Source: Baffinella frigidus (lineage: Eukaryota; Cryptophyceae; Cryptomonadales; Baffinellaceae). From it: a DNA stretch of 24,069 nt. The stretch is from positions 15,218-39,286 of the forward strand of contig MU646567.1 of NCBI GenBank assembly GCA_026770585.1. The letters are read 5' to 3'. The notes beneath the pieces were generated by a model. It ran no database searches. It worked only from the letters and a program-made list of their open reading frames with translations, and was not told where the DNA came from. Both the position numbers and the translations under genes were made by a program. This document shows, in pieces, positions 6,969 to 13,959 of this stretch (within the stretch, counting starts at the first letter, position 1; every line of letters starts with the position of its first letter).

Positions 6969-7098
6969 TACCACGCCAGAGGGATCGAAACATCCACTTT
7001 TGACATCTTTCCAGGGAAAGCCTTTGAATTATTAAGTCAACGACGACAGATCTGGCGTGGATAAGGCGTCGGTTTCCCTCGATCATTCTGGCGTGGTA
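6969..7098. mobile_element. MITE family C, copy 2
   Basis: TACCACGCCAGA / TTCTGGCGTGGTA ends, 130 bp, TA at both edges. An additional internal ATCTGGCGTGG (7050-7060) repeats the right terminus, suggesting a second end or a nested event. Confidence 0.8.
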
Positions 7099-7228
7099 AG
7101 GAGAAGAGGTGTGCGACTTGGCTGAATCCCTGATCGCCTGGGTAAGGGGACGGGGACCCACTCGAGGCTGGAAGAGGGAGTCTTTTAAATGTGGGGTTGT
7201 TGAAATTTGTTCCAGTCATGGGCGGGTT

Positions 7229-7268
7229 TGGTCACGTGGCTGCGGGATATCCCGCAGCTACGTGACCA
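7229..7268. repeat. 40-bp near-perfect palindrome
   Basis: Two 20-bp arms (TGGTCACGTGGCTGCGGGAT and its complement) with one mismatch and no loop. No related copy seen here. Confidence 0.9.
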
Positions 7269-7616
7269 CACGCCACTATTTGTGTGAAAATTACTACACA
7301 GAGGCCCACTTGTAAAGGACCTGTAAACTCAAAACTTTTAACATAGTCATATTTCTAGCTGCGAGTGGACGAGAGAGGCGCGTGAAGTGGGGGCGGGGTG
7401 GCCCAGGAACAGATATGATAAAATGGATTAAGACGAAAATAGGTCAGGCGAATCGAGAGGCTCGAGGTGCCGCGCCCCAAGGTCCTGGGAGGGCTTAATC
7501 CGGGGACATGTGTAATCTAAAAGAAAATGGATCCCTATTTGTGCATAGGAGTTGGACGAAGGTTGATTAAGGCCACAAGTAAATTTAATGAGGACCAGAA
7601 CCCGGTTTGATAGGCC
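7269..7616. other. Low-copy spacer
   Basis: Holds one half of the family-F core (GTGAAAATTACTACACAG at 7280) without its partner. The rest shows no gene, no palindrome and no tandem repeat that I can see. Confidence 0.5.
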
Positions 7617-7816
7617 TAGAGCGTTTGCGGTAATTGTTGTCCGTTTTGGACGTACGGTTTTCCGGTTTTACGGTTTTTTAAAATGTTGCAAAGGTCGTTG
7701 AACGTTTTAAATGGACACTTCTCTGGTACAAATGAATCGGGGGGGGGAGCAAATGGAAACCGGAAAACCGGAAAACCGCACGTCCAAACCGGACAACAAT
7801 TACCGCAAACGCTCTA
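7617..7816. mobile_element. MITE family G
   Basis: 200-bp element with TIRs of about 55 bp starting TAGAGCGTTTGCGGTAATTG. The inner part of each arm repeats CCGGTTTT/AAAACCGG. The TA at each edge may be the target duplication. No coding capacity. Confidence 0.9.
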
Positions 7817-7859
7817 CCGCGCGGGGACATGCTCGCGGGGAACACAGCGATTACTGAGC

Positions 7860-8022
7860 TTATCTCAAACAAACCCTTCTAGAAGTTGTTTTCCTCAAGT
7901 CAAGTCCTCTACAACTCCGTCAACTTACGTCAACTTATGCGTAGAGTAAAGAATAAGTTGACGGATTTTGCAGGGGAATTCACTTTAGGAAAACGACTTC
8001 TAGAAAGGTTTATTAGAGATAA
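7860..8022. mobile_element. MITE family A, copy 2 (diverged)
   Basis: TTATCTCA...GAGATAA ends with arms containing CTTCTAGAAG. The loop shares GTCAACTTA and GAGTAAAGAATAAGTTGAC with copies 1 and 3. The flanks GAGC/GCGC are near-matches, consistent with a 4-bp target duplication. Confidence 0.85.
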
Positions 8023-8085
8023 GCGCGGCACGTTGGGGTGAGTAGGGACATAGGAGGGGGTTTATGTGATTCGGTTTCAAGGCCT

Positions 8086-8150
8086 ACGACCCTACGGTAG
8101 GCAATCCGTAGGGACATAGGCGGGGCAATCCGCAGGGACATAGGAGGGGG
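8086..8150 (-). mobile_element. MITE family B fragment with internal duplication
   Basis: GACCCTACGGTAGGCAATCC then GTAGGGACATAGG twice (8109-8123, 8132-8146). This is an inverted, truncated family-B centre in which a 27-bp step is repeated. Confidence 0.7.
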
Positions 8151-8160
8151 GGTATAGATT

Positions 8161-8264
8161 CCTGCGTGGAGACCATCTCCTCGCCCTTGGAGTCCTTCTC
8201 GCCGCGCACCACCAGCTGCAAACTCTTCTTCGTCACCTCCGGGCAGTTGGTGTACTCCCATCCC
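8161..8264 (-). CDS. Exon-like fragment (candidate exon 3 of a split gene)
   Basis: On the minus strand TCCTCCCGCTCAG|G is a strong acceptor. The following DNA is open and reads GWEYTNCPEVTKKSLQLVV then RGEKDSKGEEMVSTQ, a balanced amino-acid composition unlike the surrounding repeats. At 8160 it meets family-B DNA and there is no GT donor at that junction, so the 3' part seems cut off. I do not recognise the family. It lies in the same strand and order as the exon-like pieces at 9144-9290 and 9871-10005, so the three could be one gene with MITE-filled introns. Confidence 0.4.
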
Positions 8265-8663
8265 TGAGCGGGAGGAGCCGCTGTCAGCGCTCCCACCAGC
8301 CCTCACCGTGGGAGCAAATCTCTCTTTTCCAATCCCGTTGATTGTACTGGAGGTCGCCGGAATCCGGCGGCCTGTGGTACAAATCCGGGGTCCCGACAAA
8401 GAGGATTTGCGCCCAAATTGAAGGCTGGTGGTCTGTCAGCCCACCCTGGATGGAACATTATGGTATTCTGAGCATTCTTAAGTCAACTCCCCTTGGAGAT
8501 GGCGCCACAATGTGGCGCCCCCGTGATGAATGGATCTGGTACAAAAAGGATTAATATGTATTTTAGTGGTATAAATCATGTCAACTTTTGCGATAAAGGG
8601 TTATTCGGGATTGGCCGCAAGTCCCCTCCAGGGTGGCGTGGCCAGGCCTGACGCGCAACACTC
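8265..8663. other. Spacer with two small palindromes
   Basis: GTCGCCGGAATCCGGCGGC (8353-8371) and GGCGCCACAATGTGGCGCC (8500-8518) are hairpins. No gene seen on either strand after 8264. Confidence 0.45.
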
Positions 8664-8803
8664 TTATCCGGGGAAGCCTATTTTTCTTTCATTTCATGGC
8701 AACGAAAATTACTACACAATTCGTTCTTATTAGTAATATAAGAGAATCTGTGTAGTAATTTTCGTTGCCATCAAATGAAAGAAAAATAGGTTTCCCAGGA
8801 TAA
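8664..8803. mobile_element. MITE family F, copy 2
   Basis: 140-bp palindrome. The outer arms TTATCCGGGGAAGCCTATTT are unique to this copy. The inner arms GGCAACGAAAATTACTACAC / GTGTAGTAATTTTCGTTGCC are shared with copy 3. Confidence 0.9.
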
Positions 8804-8827
8804 ACTCCACCGCCTGGCACCACGCTC

Positions 8828-8961
8828 ATCTCCACAAAAGTATTAATTAATTGCTTTTGGTGCAACGAGATTTACTACACAAACGCTTTCCTATTACTTC
8901 TATGAGCAAATCGTGTAGTAATTTTCGTTGCCAACAGCAATTATTTAATGTGTATGGAGAT
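8828..8961. mobile_element. MITE family F, copy 3
   Basis: Inner arms GCAACGAGATTTACTACAC / GTGTAGTAATTTTCGTTGC. The outer arms ATCTCCACAAAAGTATTAAT / ATTTAATGTGTATGGAGAT are unrelated to those of copies 1 and 2. Confidence 0.85.
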
Positions 8962-9002
8962 TAACGCGCGACACGCCCACGAAGCGGTGTTAATGGGGTA
9001 AT

Positions 9003-9143
9003 GGACTAAAGATGGGGTAGTTAGGCCTACGGGATTGCCTAGGACCTCCTATTGTAGGCCAAAATCCTAGGACTTTTTGGTCATAGGAGCCCTACGGCCT
9101 ACGGTAGGCAATTCCGTAGGCCTAACTACCCCGTTTTTGGTCC
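9003..9143. mobile_element. MITE family H
   Basis: 141-bp element with arms GGACTAAAGATGGGGTAGTT / AACTACCCCGTTTTTGGTCC, then GGCCTACGGGATTGCC and its complement. The middle contains CCTACGGTAGG, the palindrome also seen in families B and L. Confidence 0.85.
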
Positions 9144-9290
9144 GTTAGCCTGTGAGTGTTTCCTCTCAGCGAAAGCGGGGTTCGCCACTCATGGGGCACC
9201 TGCGAGTCGTAGAAGGTATGGAGGATCTTGGTCATTTTGGCGTCGAATGGAAGGTCCAGTTCGCTGTAGTTTCCTGCCATCAATCCATCC
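9144..9290 (-). CDS. Exon-like fragment (candidate exon 2 of a split gene)
   Basis: Minus-strand frame MAGNYSELDLPFDAKMTKIL continuing HTFYDSQVPHEWRTPLSLRG, with ordinary protein composition. An AG precedes the GAAACTAC start (GATGGCAG|G) and a CAG|GTGCCC donor lies inside at 9208-9213. The open frame continues to the edge of MITE family H at 9143, where it stops making sense. Upstream the frame enters the minisatellite at 9372-9460. Either this is a first exon starting at the ATG (9290) or an internal exon. Family not recognised. Confidence 0.4.
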
Positions 9291-9371
9291 CCGTCATTTC
9301 CCATTCCGCGCCGCGCTTGCCTTCTCGCTTCAACCATGCACCCCGTGGAGCCCACGATCGTCGGTGTGGTC

Positions 9372-9460
9372 GCTGGTGTCAACGTTGGTGGGATCGTTGG
9401 TTGGTGGGGTCGTCGGTATGATCGTTGGTGGGATCGTTGGTTGGTGGAATCGTTGGCGGG
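9372..9460 (+). repeat. (GTTGGTGGGATC)-type minisatellite
   Basis: Units such as ATCGTTGGTGGGATCGTTGG with TTGGTGGGGTCG variants, about 4-5 copies. This gives the artefactual Val/Gly/Trp-rich plus frames. Confidence 0.85.
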
Positions 9461-9510
9461 GAGTGCCAGAGGGCCCCCACTGGTCCCGATGCCTGTCTTC
9501 GCGTCTGACC

Positions 9511-9660
9511 TTATCTCAGAAAACGAGTTCTAAAACTCGTTTTCTTAAGTCAATTCCCCTACAAATTCGTCAACTTATTCTTTACTCTCCGCATAAGTTG
9601 ACAAAACTGTAGGGGAATTGACTTATGAAAACGAGTTTTAGAACTCGTTTTCTGAGATAA
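9511..9660. mobile_element. MITE family A, copy 3
   Basis: TTATCTCAGAAAACGAGTTC / GAACTCGTTTTCTGAGATAA, 150 bp. It is directly flanked by GACC on both sides (9507-9510 and 9661-9664), a clear 4-bp target duplication. Closest to copy 1. Confidence 0.92.
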
Positions 9661-9662
9661 GA

Positions 9663-9867
9663 CCACCAGCAACCCGTAGCAGCTTATACCGGGTACTCGC
9701 AAGGATTCGGGTATTTTATTGGCAAAACGATCTTTCCTATGACCCTACAGTAGGAAACCCTAGGGAACTCGAATTCCTGACGGGAGATACCGAAGAGATC
9801 TCTTCGGTTTAGCTGAAAATTACTACAGAACCCGATCCGGATATAAGCTGCAGCGGGTTGCTGGTGG
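9663..9867. mobile_element. MITE family I, copy 1
   Basis: 205-bp element with ends CCACCAGCAACCCGTAGCAG / CTGCAGCGGGTTGCTGGTGG. The interior has the hairpin GAAGAGATCTCTTC, a CCTACAGTAGG palindrome and TGAAAATTACTACAG, half of the family-F core. The right half recurs at 21462-21548. It abuts family-A copy 3 on the left and an exon-like fragment on the right. Confidence 0.85.
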
Positions 9868-9870
9868 GAC

Positions 9871-10005
9871 AGTGGGGTCCGCGAGGGCCCGATTGGTGGG
9901 AACGAATGGAGAGTCACCTTTCAGGACATCCTCCACGCGCTTGCTCTTGAATTTGATCACCTCCGGCGTATCCGGGGCTTCTCCCTTAACAGCTTTTTTC
10001 GGCAT
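9871..10005 (-). CDS. Exon-like fragment with start codon (candidate exon 1)
   Basis: Starts with ATG at 10005-10003 and reads MPKKAVKGEAPDTPEVIKFK then SKRVEDVLKGDSPFVPTNRA. The composition is that of a real basic/acidic N-terminus with no repeats. After LADPTVP the frame enters the family-I element at 9867, so the exon ends or is broken there. No consensus GT donor is visible except CCCACT|GTCCCA. No family recognised. It could be exon 1 of a gene whose later exons are at 9144-9290 and 8161-8264. Confidence 0.45.
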
Positions 10006-10198
10006 CGCTCTCCCTTACCCAGGGTCAGCACCACGCTCGGACGACACTCCCTCCGGGGGTTTTCGTTCCCCCGTCTCCGTCTCCGCCGAGTCTCCGGGTT
10101 CGGCAGATTTTCGTCTCTGTCTCCGGCCCGCGAACCTGGGCCCCAGCCAGCGTCAGAAGCAGGCTGGGGGTAGTTTGTTTCTGGGAACGGGAACAGAG
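10006..10198. other. CT-rich spacer
   Basis: Contains GTCTCCGTCTCCG-type repeats (10072-10125) that recur, partly inverted, at 10415-10495. It could be the 5' side of the gene starting at 10005. No TATA-like signal is obvious. Confidence 0.4.
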
Positions 10199-10328
10199 GC
10201 CTCGTTCCCGGATCGGTAGCAGAGGAATTTGGGGGGTAACCAGGTGGAGGTCATTGGGGCCTGTTACTGCGGTAACACAGGTAACAGGTAGCCCCAGATT
10301 TCGCTGCTACCGGTCCGAGAACGAGGCG
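10199..10328. mobile_element. Inverted-repeat element, unnamed
   Basis: Arms GCCTCGTTCCCGGATCGGTA / TACCGGTCCGAGAACGAGGC with further pairing inward (GCAGAGGAATTTGGGG). The loop contains a GTTACTGCGGTAAC hairpin. Confidence 0.75.
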
Positions 10329-10550
10329 TCGGCTGCCGTTGAGCCCTGAGCATCTTCAGGGGCCAGCAGTTTAGGGGAAAGTCCTGCCCTATCCTTGTCC
10401 CGGGGGGAAACGACACGGAGACGGAGTTGAAGAGCGGGGACCTTCGCTGATGCGTGTGTCCGCTCCAGTTTTTGGTCTCCGTCTCCGCGAATCCTGCCAG
10501 TCGCCCGACGAAAACGCTTCTCCCCCCGGACCGACGAATCTGAAAAAATC

Positions 10551-10590
10551 GTAAAGCGACTCTCTAGCCCAACGGACGGAGTCGCTTTAC
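10551..10590. repeat. Hairpin, 12-bp stem
   Basis: GTAAAGCGACTC...GAGTCGCTTTAC with a 16-nt loop. Confidence 0.8.
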
Positions 10591-10636
10591 AGCCGGTTCC
10601 GCGAGCCGCCTGAAATGGCTCCAATTCCGGCCATAT

Positions 10637-10656
10637 AGGACCTAAAGGACCTAAAG
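10637..10656 (+). repeat. Isolated (CCTAAAGGA) tail motif
   Basis: Two units of the 9-bp tail found at the ends of the retroelement-like copies, here without the rest of the element. Confidence 0.6.
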
Positions 10657-10783
10657 GAAAATGCTTTTGCGGAGCCCAATGCTCTATTTGGGAAGCAAGG
10701 CTGACCCGGTCCTAGCTTGGGGACGGCACGGGCTGACACCGACAATCCTGTTTAATGAACACGAAATCAACGAAATCAACTTT

Positions 10784-10878
10784 TTCTGCAGTCCTTTCTT
10801 TCTGCAGTCCTTTCGGAAGGGCGTGTCGTTGGCATATGTTGGGAGCATTTAAAACCTAAAGGACCTAAAGGACCTAGG
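10784..10878 (+). mobile_element. Retroelement-like family R, copy 1 (5'-truncated)
   Basis: TCTGCAGTCCTTTC (twice) then GGAAGGGCGTGTCGTTGGCA, TATGTTGGGAG and TTAAAACCTAAAGG with three 9-bp CCTAAAGGA units. Shared 3' ends, different 5' starts and a variable simple-repeat tail are features of non-LTR/SINE-type elements. No ORF or Pol III boxes identified. Confidence 0.65.
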
Positions 10879-10929
10879 GACGTGCTGCCGCGCAACTGTA
10901 GGTAAAGGCGAATCGCTAAGAGAAGCTGT

Positions 10930-11357
10930 ACCTAGGTTGACCCTAACGGAGACGAGCCGCTCCCCATGTGTCTTTGCACAGCTACATTCTGTACAGCCTG
11001 GGGAAAATCCCTGCACATCCACCTTTCTCTCTCACTTTGGCTGGCTTTTAGGGGTCGAGCTGCTTTATAACATTTATGTAAAGCAACTCTGGCTGATGCC
11101 CTTCACTTTGCTAACATCCGTACATTGGGGGAAGCCCCTTCACATCCACATTTCACTCCTTTCACCTTTGGTGTCTAACTGATTTCACCCTTTGGTGTCT
11201 GACTGATCTCACCTCACACCCCTACACAATCACTCTCACCTTGTGGGGTATTCGTGATTGAAGCTCATAAACTTCAACCATGGGATACCATGAGCCTCAT
11301 TAAGGCTGACTTGGGTTCAGTGCGTGCGCGAGTGCAATCCTATTTTGGAATAGCTCA
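10930..11357. other. Spacer with short tandem repeats
   Basis: 11160-11215 holds two to three copies of a 27-bp unit ending CCTTTGGTGTCT.ACTGAT. CACATCCAC..TTTC occurs twice (11015, 11142). No gene supported. Confidence 0.5.
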
Positions 11358-11530
11358 AACACCCCAAGAGAGCCACCCTGTATCCCCTCTTCACGAGCCT
11401 CTGCACTGGAGAGCGAAACGCGATCCGAAAGCAAAAATGCTTTCTCTGCAGTCCTTTCTACGGAAGGGCGTGTCGTTGGCGTATGTTGGGAGAAATTAAA
11501 ACCTAAAGGACCTAAAGGACCTAAAGGATT
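11358..11530 (+). mobile_element. Retroelement-like family R, copy 2
   Basis: The longest forward copy: CACCCCAAGAGAGCCACCC to GGCGTATGTTGGGAGAAATT, then AAAACCTAAAGG and three tail units. The inverted copy at 13436-13655 matches over about 150 bp and breaks at the same 5' point. Confidence 0.7.
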
Positions 11531-11564
11531 TTTCAACCAAAAAAATCGATTTCTCAAGCGGGAA

Positions 11565-11696
11565 GGGGTCTGGCCAGGGTCCGCAAGGGGTCAGGGCGTG
11601 GGGCGGAGGGGTTGGAACCGGTTTGGCTGGACGCAGCGTGGAAAGTTGGGCGTGGCGTATAATTTGCAGTTCGCCATCGGACCCGCCGTTCGCGAG
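11565..11696 (+). CDS. Candidate exon upstream of the 11833 exon
   Basis: An open plus-strand stretch ending VAYNLQFAIGPAVRE at a GAG|GTACGG donor (11694-11702). An AG at 11669 (AATTTGCAG|TTC) would allow a 27-nt exon. Without it the frame is open back to the retroelement tail, including GWNRFGWTQRGKLG. Joined to the acceptor TGTCTGTGCAG at 11832, phase 0 continues as E|MRQSGGG. No ATG is visible in frame. Speculative, based only on splice consensus and amino-acid composition. Confidence 0.3.
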
Positions 11697-11832
11697 GTAC
11701 GGACCTGCCTGCTAAGTGCCTGCTAGTGGCTCCGAAACACGGCGGCGACCCTTTTCTGCCCCGGGGCGACCCTGAGAACCCCCGAACGACGTCTCAGATG
11801 CCATGGTCTGACCTCCTCTTGTGTCTGTGCAG

Positions 11833-12534
11833 ATGAGACAGAGCGGAGGCGGCAATTCTGCCGCGGTTGGGGGCAAGAAGACCAACACCATTGCCGCCAT
11901 CGCTGCTTTGAAGAAGATGACTCCGGAAGAGAAGTTGCAGAAGCAGAACTCCTTTTTCGCTCCGCGTCCTGCAGCTGGCGCCGGGGCGCGGTCCGGTGGG
12001 GCTCCGGCCGGAGGCGCGGCGCCTCCGGCCGACGATGGTCTGCGGCCGTCGGAGAAGCTGGCTGCTGGCAGGATCAAAAAGCAGTTCGAGGCCACATCTG
12101 AGCATGGTGGAATCCGTGTGGTGGAGAACGGTGGCTGGGATGACGTCTGCAAGCAGAATCCAGCGTGGGTCATGAGACCGCGCAAACTCAAGGGAGAGGA
12201 GGGAGACGCTCACCAGGCGAGATTCGTCCCTCTTCGGATCCGAGCTGAATGGCTCAAAACGTTTCGCGGGGGTGCGGTGGCCGCGGCGGTGAACAAAGAT
12301 GTCGTCACCATCGTCTTCAAGCTTGTTCTGAAGAGGGATCTGGGCATTCCTGCCTGGGAGTGCTGGGACTACGACGCGCCTGTGTCGGCCAAGAAGAACC
12401 TCACCCCTCAATCAAAAACCCCTCAACCAAAAAAGAACTTCACCCCTCAACCAAAAACATTAAACCCTAAACCCTCAACCCTAAACCCTAAAACCTTGCG
12501 GGGGCTGGTACTAACCCTAAACCCTACACCCTAG
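11833..12534 (+). CDS. Hypothetical protein exon, entering CCCTAAA repeats
   Basis: The best plus-strand coding stretch. ATG at 11833 directly follows CCTCTTGTGTCTGTGCAG, a strong acceptor, so this may be an internal exon or a start just after a 5'-UTR intron. Residues 1-45 are basic with a helix-like AAIAALKKMTPEEKLQKQN. Residues 46-70 are a Gly/Ala/Pro-rich linker. From about residue 75 to 190 it is compact and mixed (RPSEKLAAGRIKKQF, NGGWDDVCKQNPAWVM, AEWLKTFRGG, VTIVFKLVLKRDLGIPAWEC). After AKKN (about 12399) the frame runs through CCTCAACC and CCCTAAA repeats to a stop at 12532. That tail is probably not original: either an intron donor was missed or repeat DNA truncated the gene. No family recognised. 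Confidence 0.55.
   Translation: MRQSGGGNSAAVGGKKTNTIAAIAALKKMTPEEKLQKQNSFFAPRPAAGAGARSGGAPAGGAAPPADDGLRPSEKLAAGRIKKQFEATSEHGGIRVVENGGWDDVCKQNPAWVMRPRKLKGEEGDAHQARFVPLRIRAEWLKTFRGGAVAAAVNKDVVTIVFKLVLKRDLGIPAWECWDYDAPVSAKKNLTPQSKTPQPKKNFTPQPKTLNPKPSTLNPKTLRGLVLTLNPTP
12440..12534 (-). repeat. CCCTAAA-type repeats at gene 3' end
   Basis: CAACCAAAAA steps merging into CCCTAAA units that overlap the last 30 codons of the frame above. Confidence 0.85.
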
Positions 12535-12610
12535 AGCTCTGCGTGAGTTCCCTAAATCCCAAGCTCTGCCTGAGTTCCCTAAATCGCTCTGCCTGACTTC
12601 CCTAAATCCC
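12535..12610. repeat. Three 24-27-bp tandem units
   Basis: AGCTCTGCCTGAGTTCCCTA-AATC repeated three times. AGCTCTGCCTGAG is also the terminal sequence of MITE family E. Confidence 0.85.
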
Positions 12611-12740
12611 AAACCCCAAACCCTAAATCCCAACCCCTAAAATCTAAAACCTCACCCCTCAACCAAAAACATTAAACCCTAAACCCTAAATCCCTAAACC
12701 CTACCCTAAACCCTAAACCATAAACTATAAACCCTGAACC
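12611..12740 (-). repeat. CCCTAAA/CCCCAAA array
   Basis: Mixed CCCTAAA, CCCCAAA and CCCTAAATC units. Confidence 0.85.
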
Positions 12741-12742
12741 AG

Positions 12743-12775
12743 GCAGTGGACAAGGCAGACGAGGAGAGCAGCTGA
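12743..12775 (+). CDS. Possible 3'-terminal exon (very weak)
   Basis: CTGAACCAG|GCA then AVDKADEESS and a TGA stop at 12773-12775, just before the family-J element. It is in the right place and strand to end the 11833 gene, but no matching donor was found. Confidence 0.15.
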   Translation, partial: AVDKADEESS

Positions 12776-12900
12776 GAGAGGCCGGTCACGGAGAACGCTT
12801 CCAAATTCCGCCCAAGGATTCCCCTTGTGCACTCGGCCGGAATTCCGGCCTGGGGTTTGGAATTTTCCGGCCGAGTGCATACAAGTAGGATTATAGGGCT
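12776..12900. mobile_element. MITE family J, copy 1
   Basis: GAGAGGCCGGTCACGGAGAA to TAGGATTATAGGGCT. It contains inverted arms TTGTGCACTCGGCCGGA / TCCGGCCGAGTGCATACAA and an inner GGCCGGAATTCCGGCC palindrome. The copy at 13710-13834 is about 90% the same by eye. Confidence 0.85.
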
Positions 12901-12910
12901 TCCCCATCGC

Positions 12911-13081
12911 CCACAGCGGACTTCGAAGGGATTTCAAATAACCCATAAGCGATCAAACATACAACCCTACTGTAGGCACTCCGTAGAGACTTAGGGGGGG
13001 GTTCTAAACAGGTTCTACGGATAAGGTATCGGAAAATGGCTTACATCTGAGCAGAAAATCCAATCATAGCCCGATGTGTGG
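12911..13081 (-). mobile_element. MITE family B, copy 5 (full length, inverted)
   Basis: Ends CCACAGCGGACTTCGAAGGG / ATAGCCCGATGTGTGG. Interior CCCTACTGTAGGCACTCCG and TTCTACGGATAAGG. The whole is in reverse orientation relative to copy 1. Confidence 0.85.
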
Positions 13082-13092
13082 CCTCACCCCCC

Positions 13093-13158
13093 TCACTCAA
13101 AGTCTGACGCTTGCTTTTTGAACGTGTATTTCTGCTTGCCCATGCGCTGATCCATCTT
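13093..13158 (-). CDS. Candidate last exon of a gene
   Basis: Minus strand: TAGGTTCTTCAAG|ATG then MDQRMGKQKYTFKKQASDFE and a TGA stop (13095-13093). The composition is typical of a charged C-terminus. Two AGs could serve as acceptor, CCCTAG|G (adding FFK) or TTCAAG|A. It lies between a family-B element and a TTTAGGG-variant block that would be the last intron. With the 75-nt exon at 13303-13377 it makes a coherent 3' end. No family recognised. Confidence 0.4.
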   Translation of the reverse strand, partial: KMDQRMGKQKYTFKKQASDFE

Positions 13159-13165
13159 GAAGAAC

Positions 13166-13296
13166 CTAGGGTTTAGGGTTTAGGGTTTAGGGTTTGGGGT
13201 TTGGGGGTTAGGGTTCGGGGTTTAGGGTTTAGGAGTTGGGTTTTTGGATTTAGGGTTTAGGGTCTAGGGTTCAGTTTTCAGGGTTCAGGGTTCTTG
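13166..13296 (+). repeat. Telomere-like array (likely intron)
   Basis: TTTAGGG, TTTGGGG and TTCAGGG units. It lies exactly between the two candidate minus-strand exons. Confidence 0.85.
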
Positions 13297-13302
13297 CTTT
13301 AC

Positions 13303-13377
13303 TGCCGCCGGTCCGTTGAACACGACGGTCGGGCAAGTTGTACAAGAGTTCCCATGGAAACGCTCAGCGCATGTGAT
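13303..13377 (-). CDS. Candidate internal 75-nt exon
   Basis: Minus strand: CTTCCTTTCAG|ATC opens a phase-0 stretch of exactly 25 codons, ITCAERFHGNSC then TTCPTVVFNGPAA, closed by GCA|GTAAAG. A CxxC pair is present. Both splice sites match consensus. The acceptor pyrimidines belong to the repeat at 13381-13430, so a repeat may have supplied the splice site. Confidence 0.4.
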
Positions 13378-13380
13378 CTG

Positions 13381-13430
13381 AAAGGAAGCATGGCTTTTCT
13401 GCAGAACCAGTTCTGGTGTCCGACCCAAAA
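13381..13430 (+). repeat. Repeat shared with 15293-15342
   Basis: GGAAGCATGGCTTTTCTGCAGAACCAGTTCTGGTGTCCG-like; the second copy leads directly into family-R 3' sequence. Probably a 5' part of family R. Confidence 0.65.
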
Positions 13431-13435
13431 AGGGA

Positions 13436-13655
13436 TCCTTTAGGGTCCTTTATCCTTTATGGAGGGGGCCCTTTATGTCCTTCAGGTTTTAATTTTCCCC
13501 AACATATGCCAACGACACGCCCTTCCATAGAAAGGACTGCAAAGAAAGCATGTTTGCTTTCGGATCGCGTTTCGCTCTCCAGTGCAGAGGCTCGTGAAGA
13601 AGGGATACAGGGTGGCTCTGTTGGGGTGTGTGAAGGTCTCAAAGAGGAACGCGCC
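13436..13655 (-). mobile_element. Retroelement-like family R, copy 3 (inverted)
   Basis: Reverse complement of 11358-11530: GGTTTTAATTTTCCCCAACA, GCCAACGACACGCCCTTCC and so on. The tail side is a degenerate TCCTTTAGGGTCCTTTATCC. Confidence 0.7.
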
Positions 13656-13709
13656 CCCACACGGGGATTTCGGCGGTAGACAGCCACGAACAAGAGCTCA
13701 TAACCGTGT

Positions 13710-13834
13710 GAGAGGCCGGTCACGGAGAACGGCTCCAATTTCCGGCCAAGGATTCCCCTTGTGCACTCGGCCGGAATTCCGGCCTGGGTTCAGAAATTTT
13801 CCGGCCGAGTGCATACAAGTAGGATTGTAGGGCT
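13710..13834. mobile_element. MITE family J, copy 2
   Basis: Same structure as 12776-12900. The interior differs mainly around GGTTTGGAATT / GGTTCAGAAATT. Confidence 0.85.
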
Positions 13835-13959
13835 GTTCTAGAACGCCTACGACGACTTTCGTAAGAAGGTCAGATTCCAGGAGGGACCAAATTGATAGAA
13901 ACACGACCCGATATTGGGTCTGGTGACCGATAAAAGGGGAGGAGAACTCCACAGTGGGG

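Noticed and set aside
11712-12411. Minus-strand frames of 159 and 205 codons
   Set aside because: Shadows of the better plus-strand coding stretch; GC-rich third positions keep the opposite strand open.
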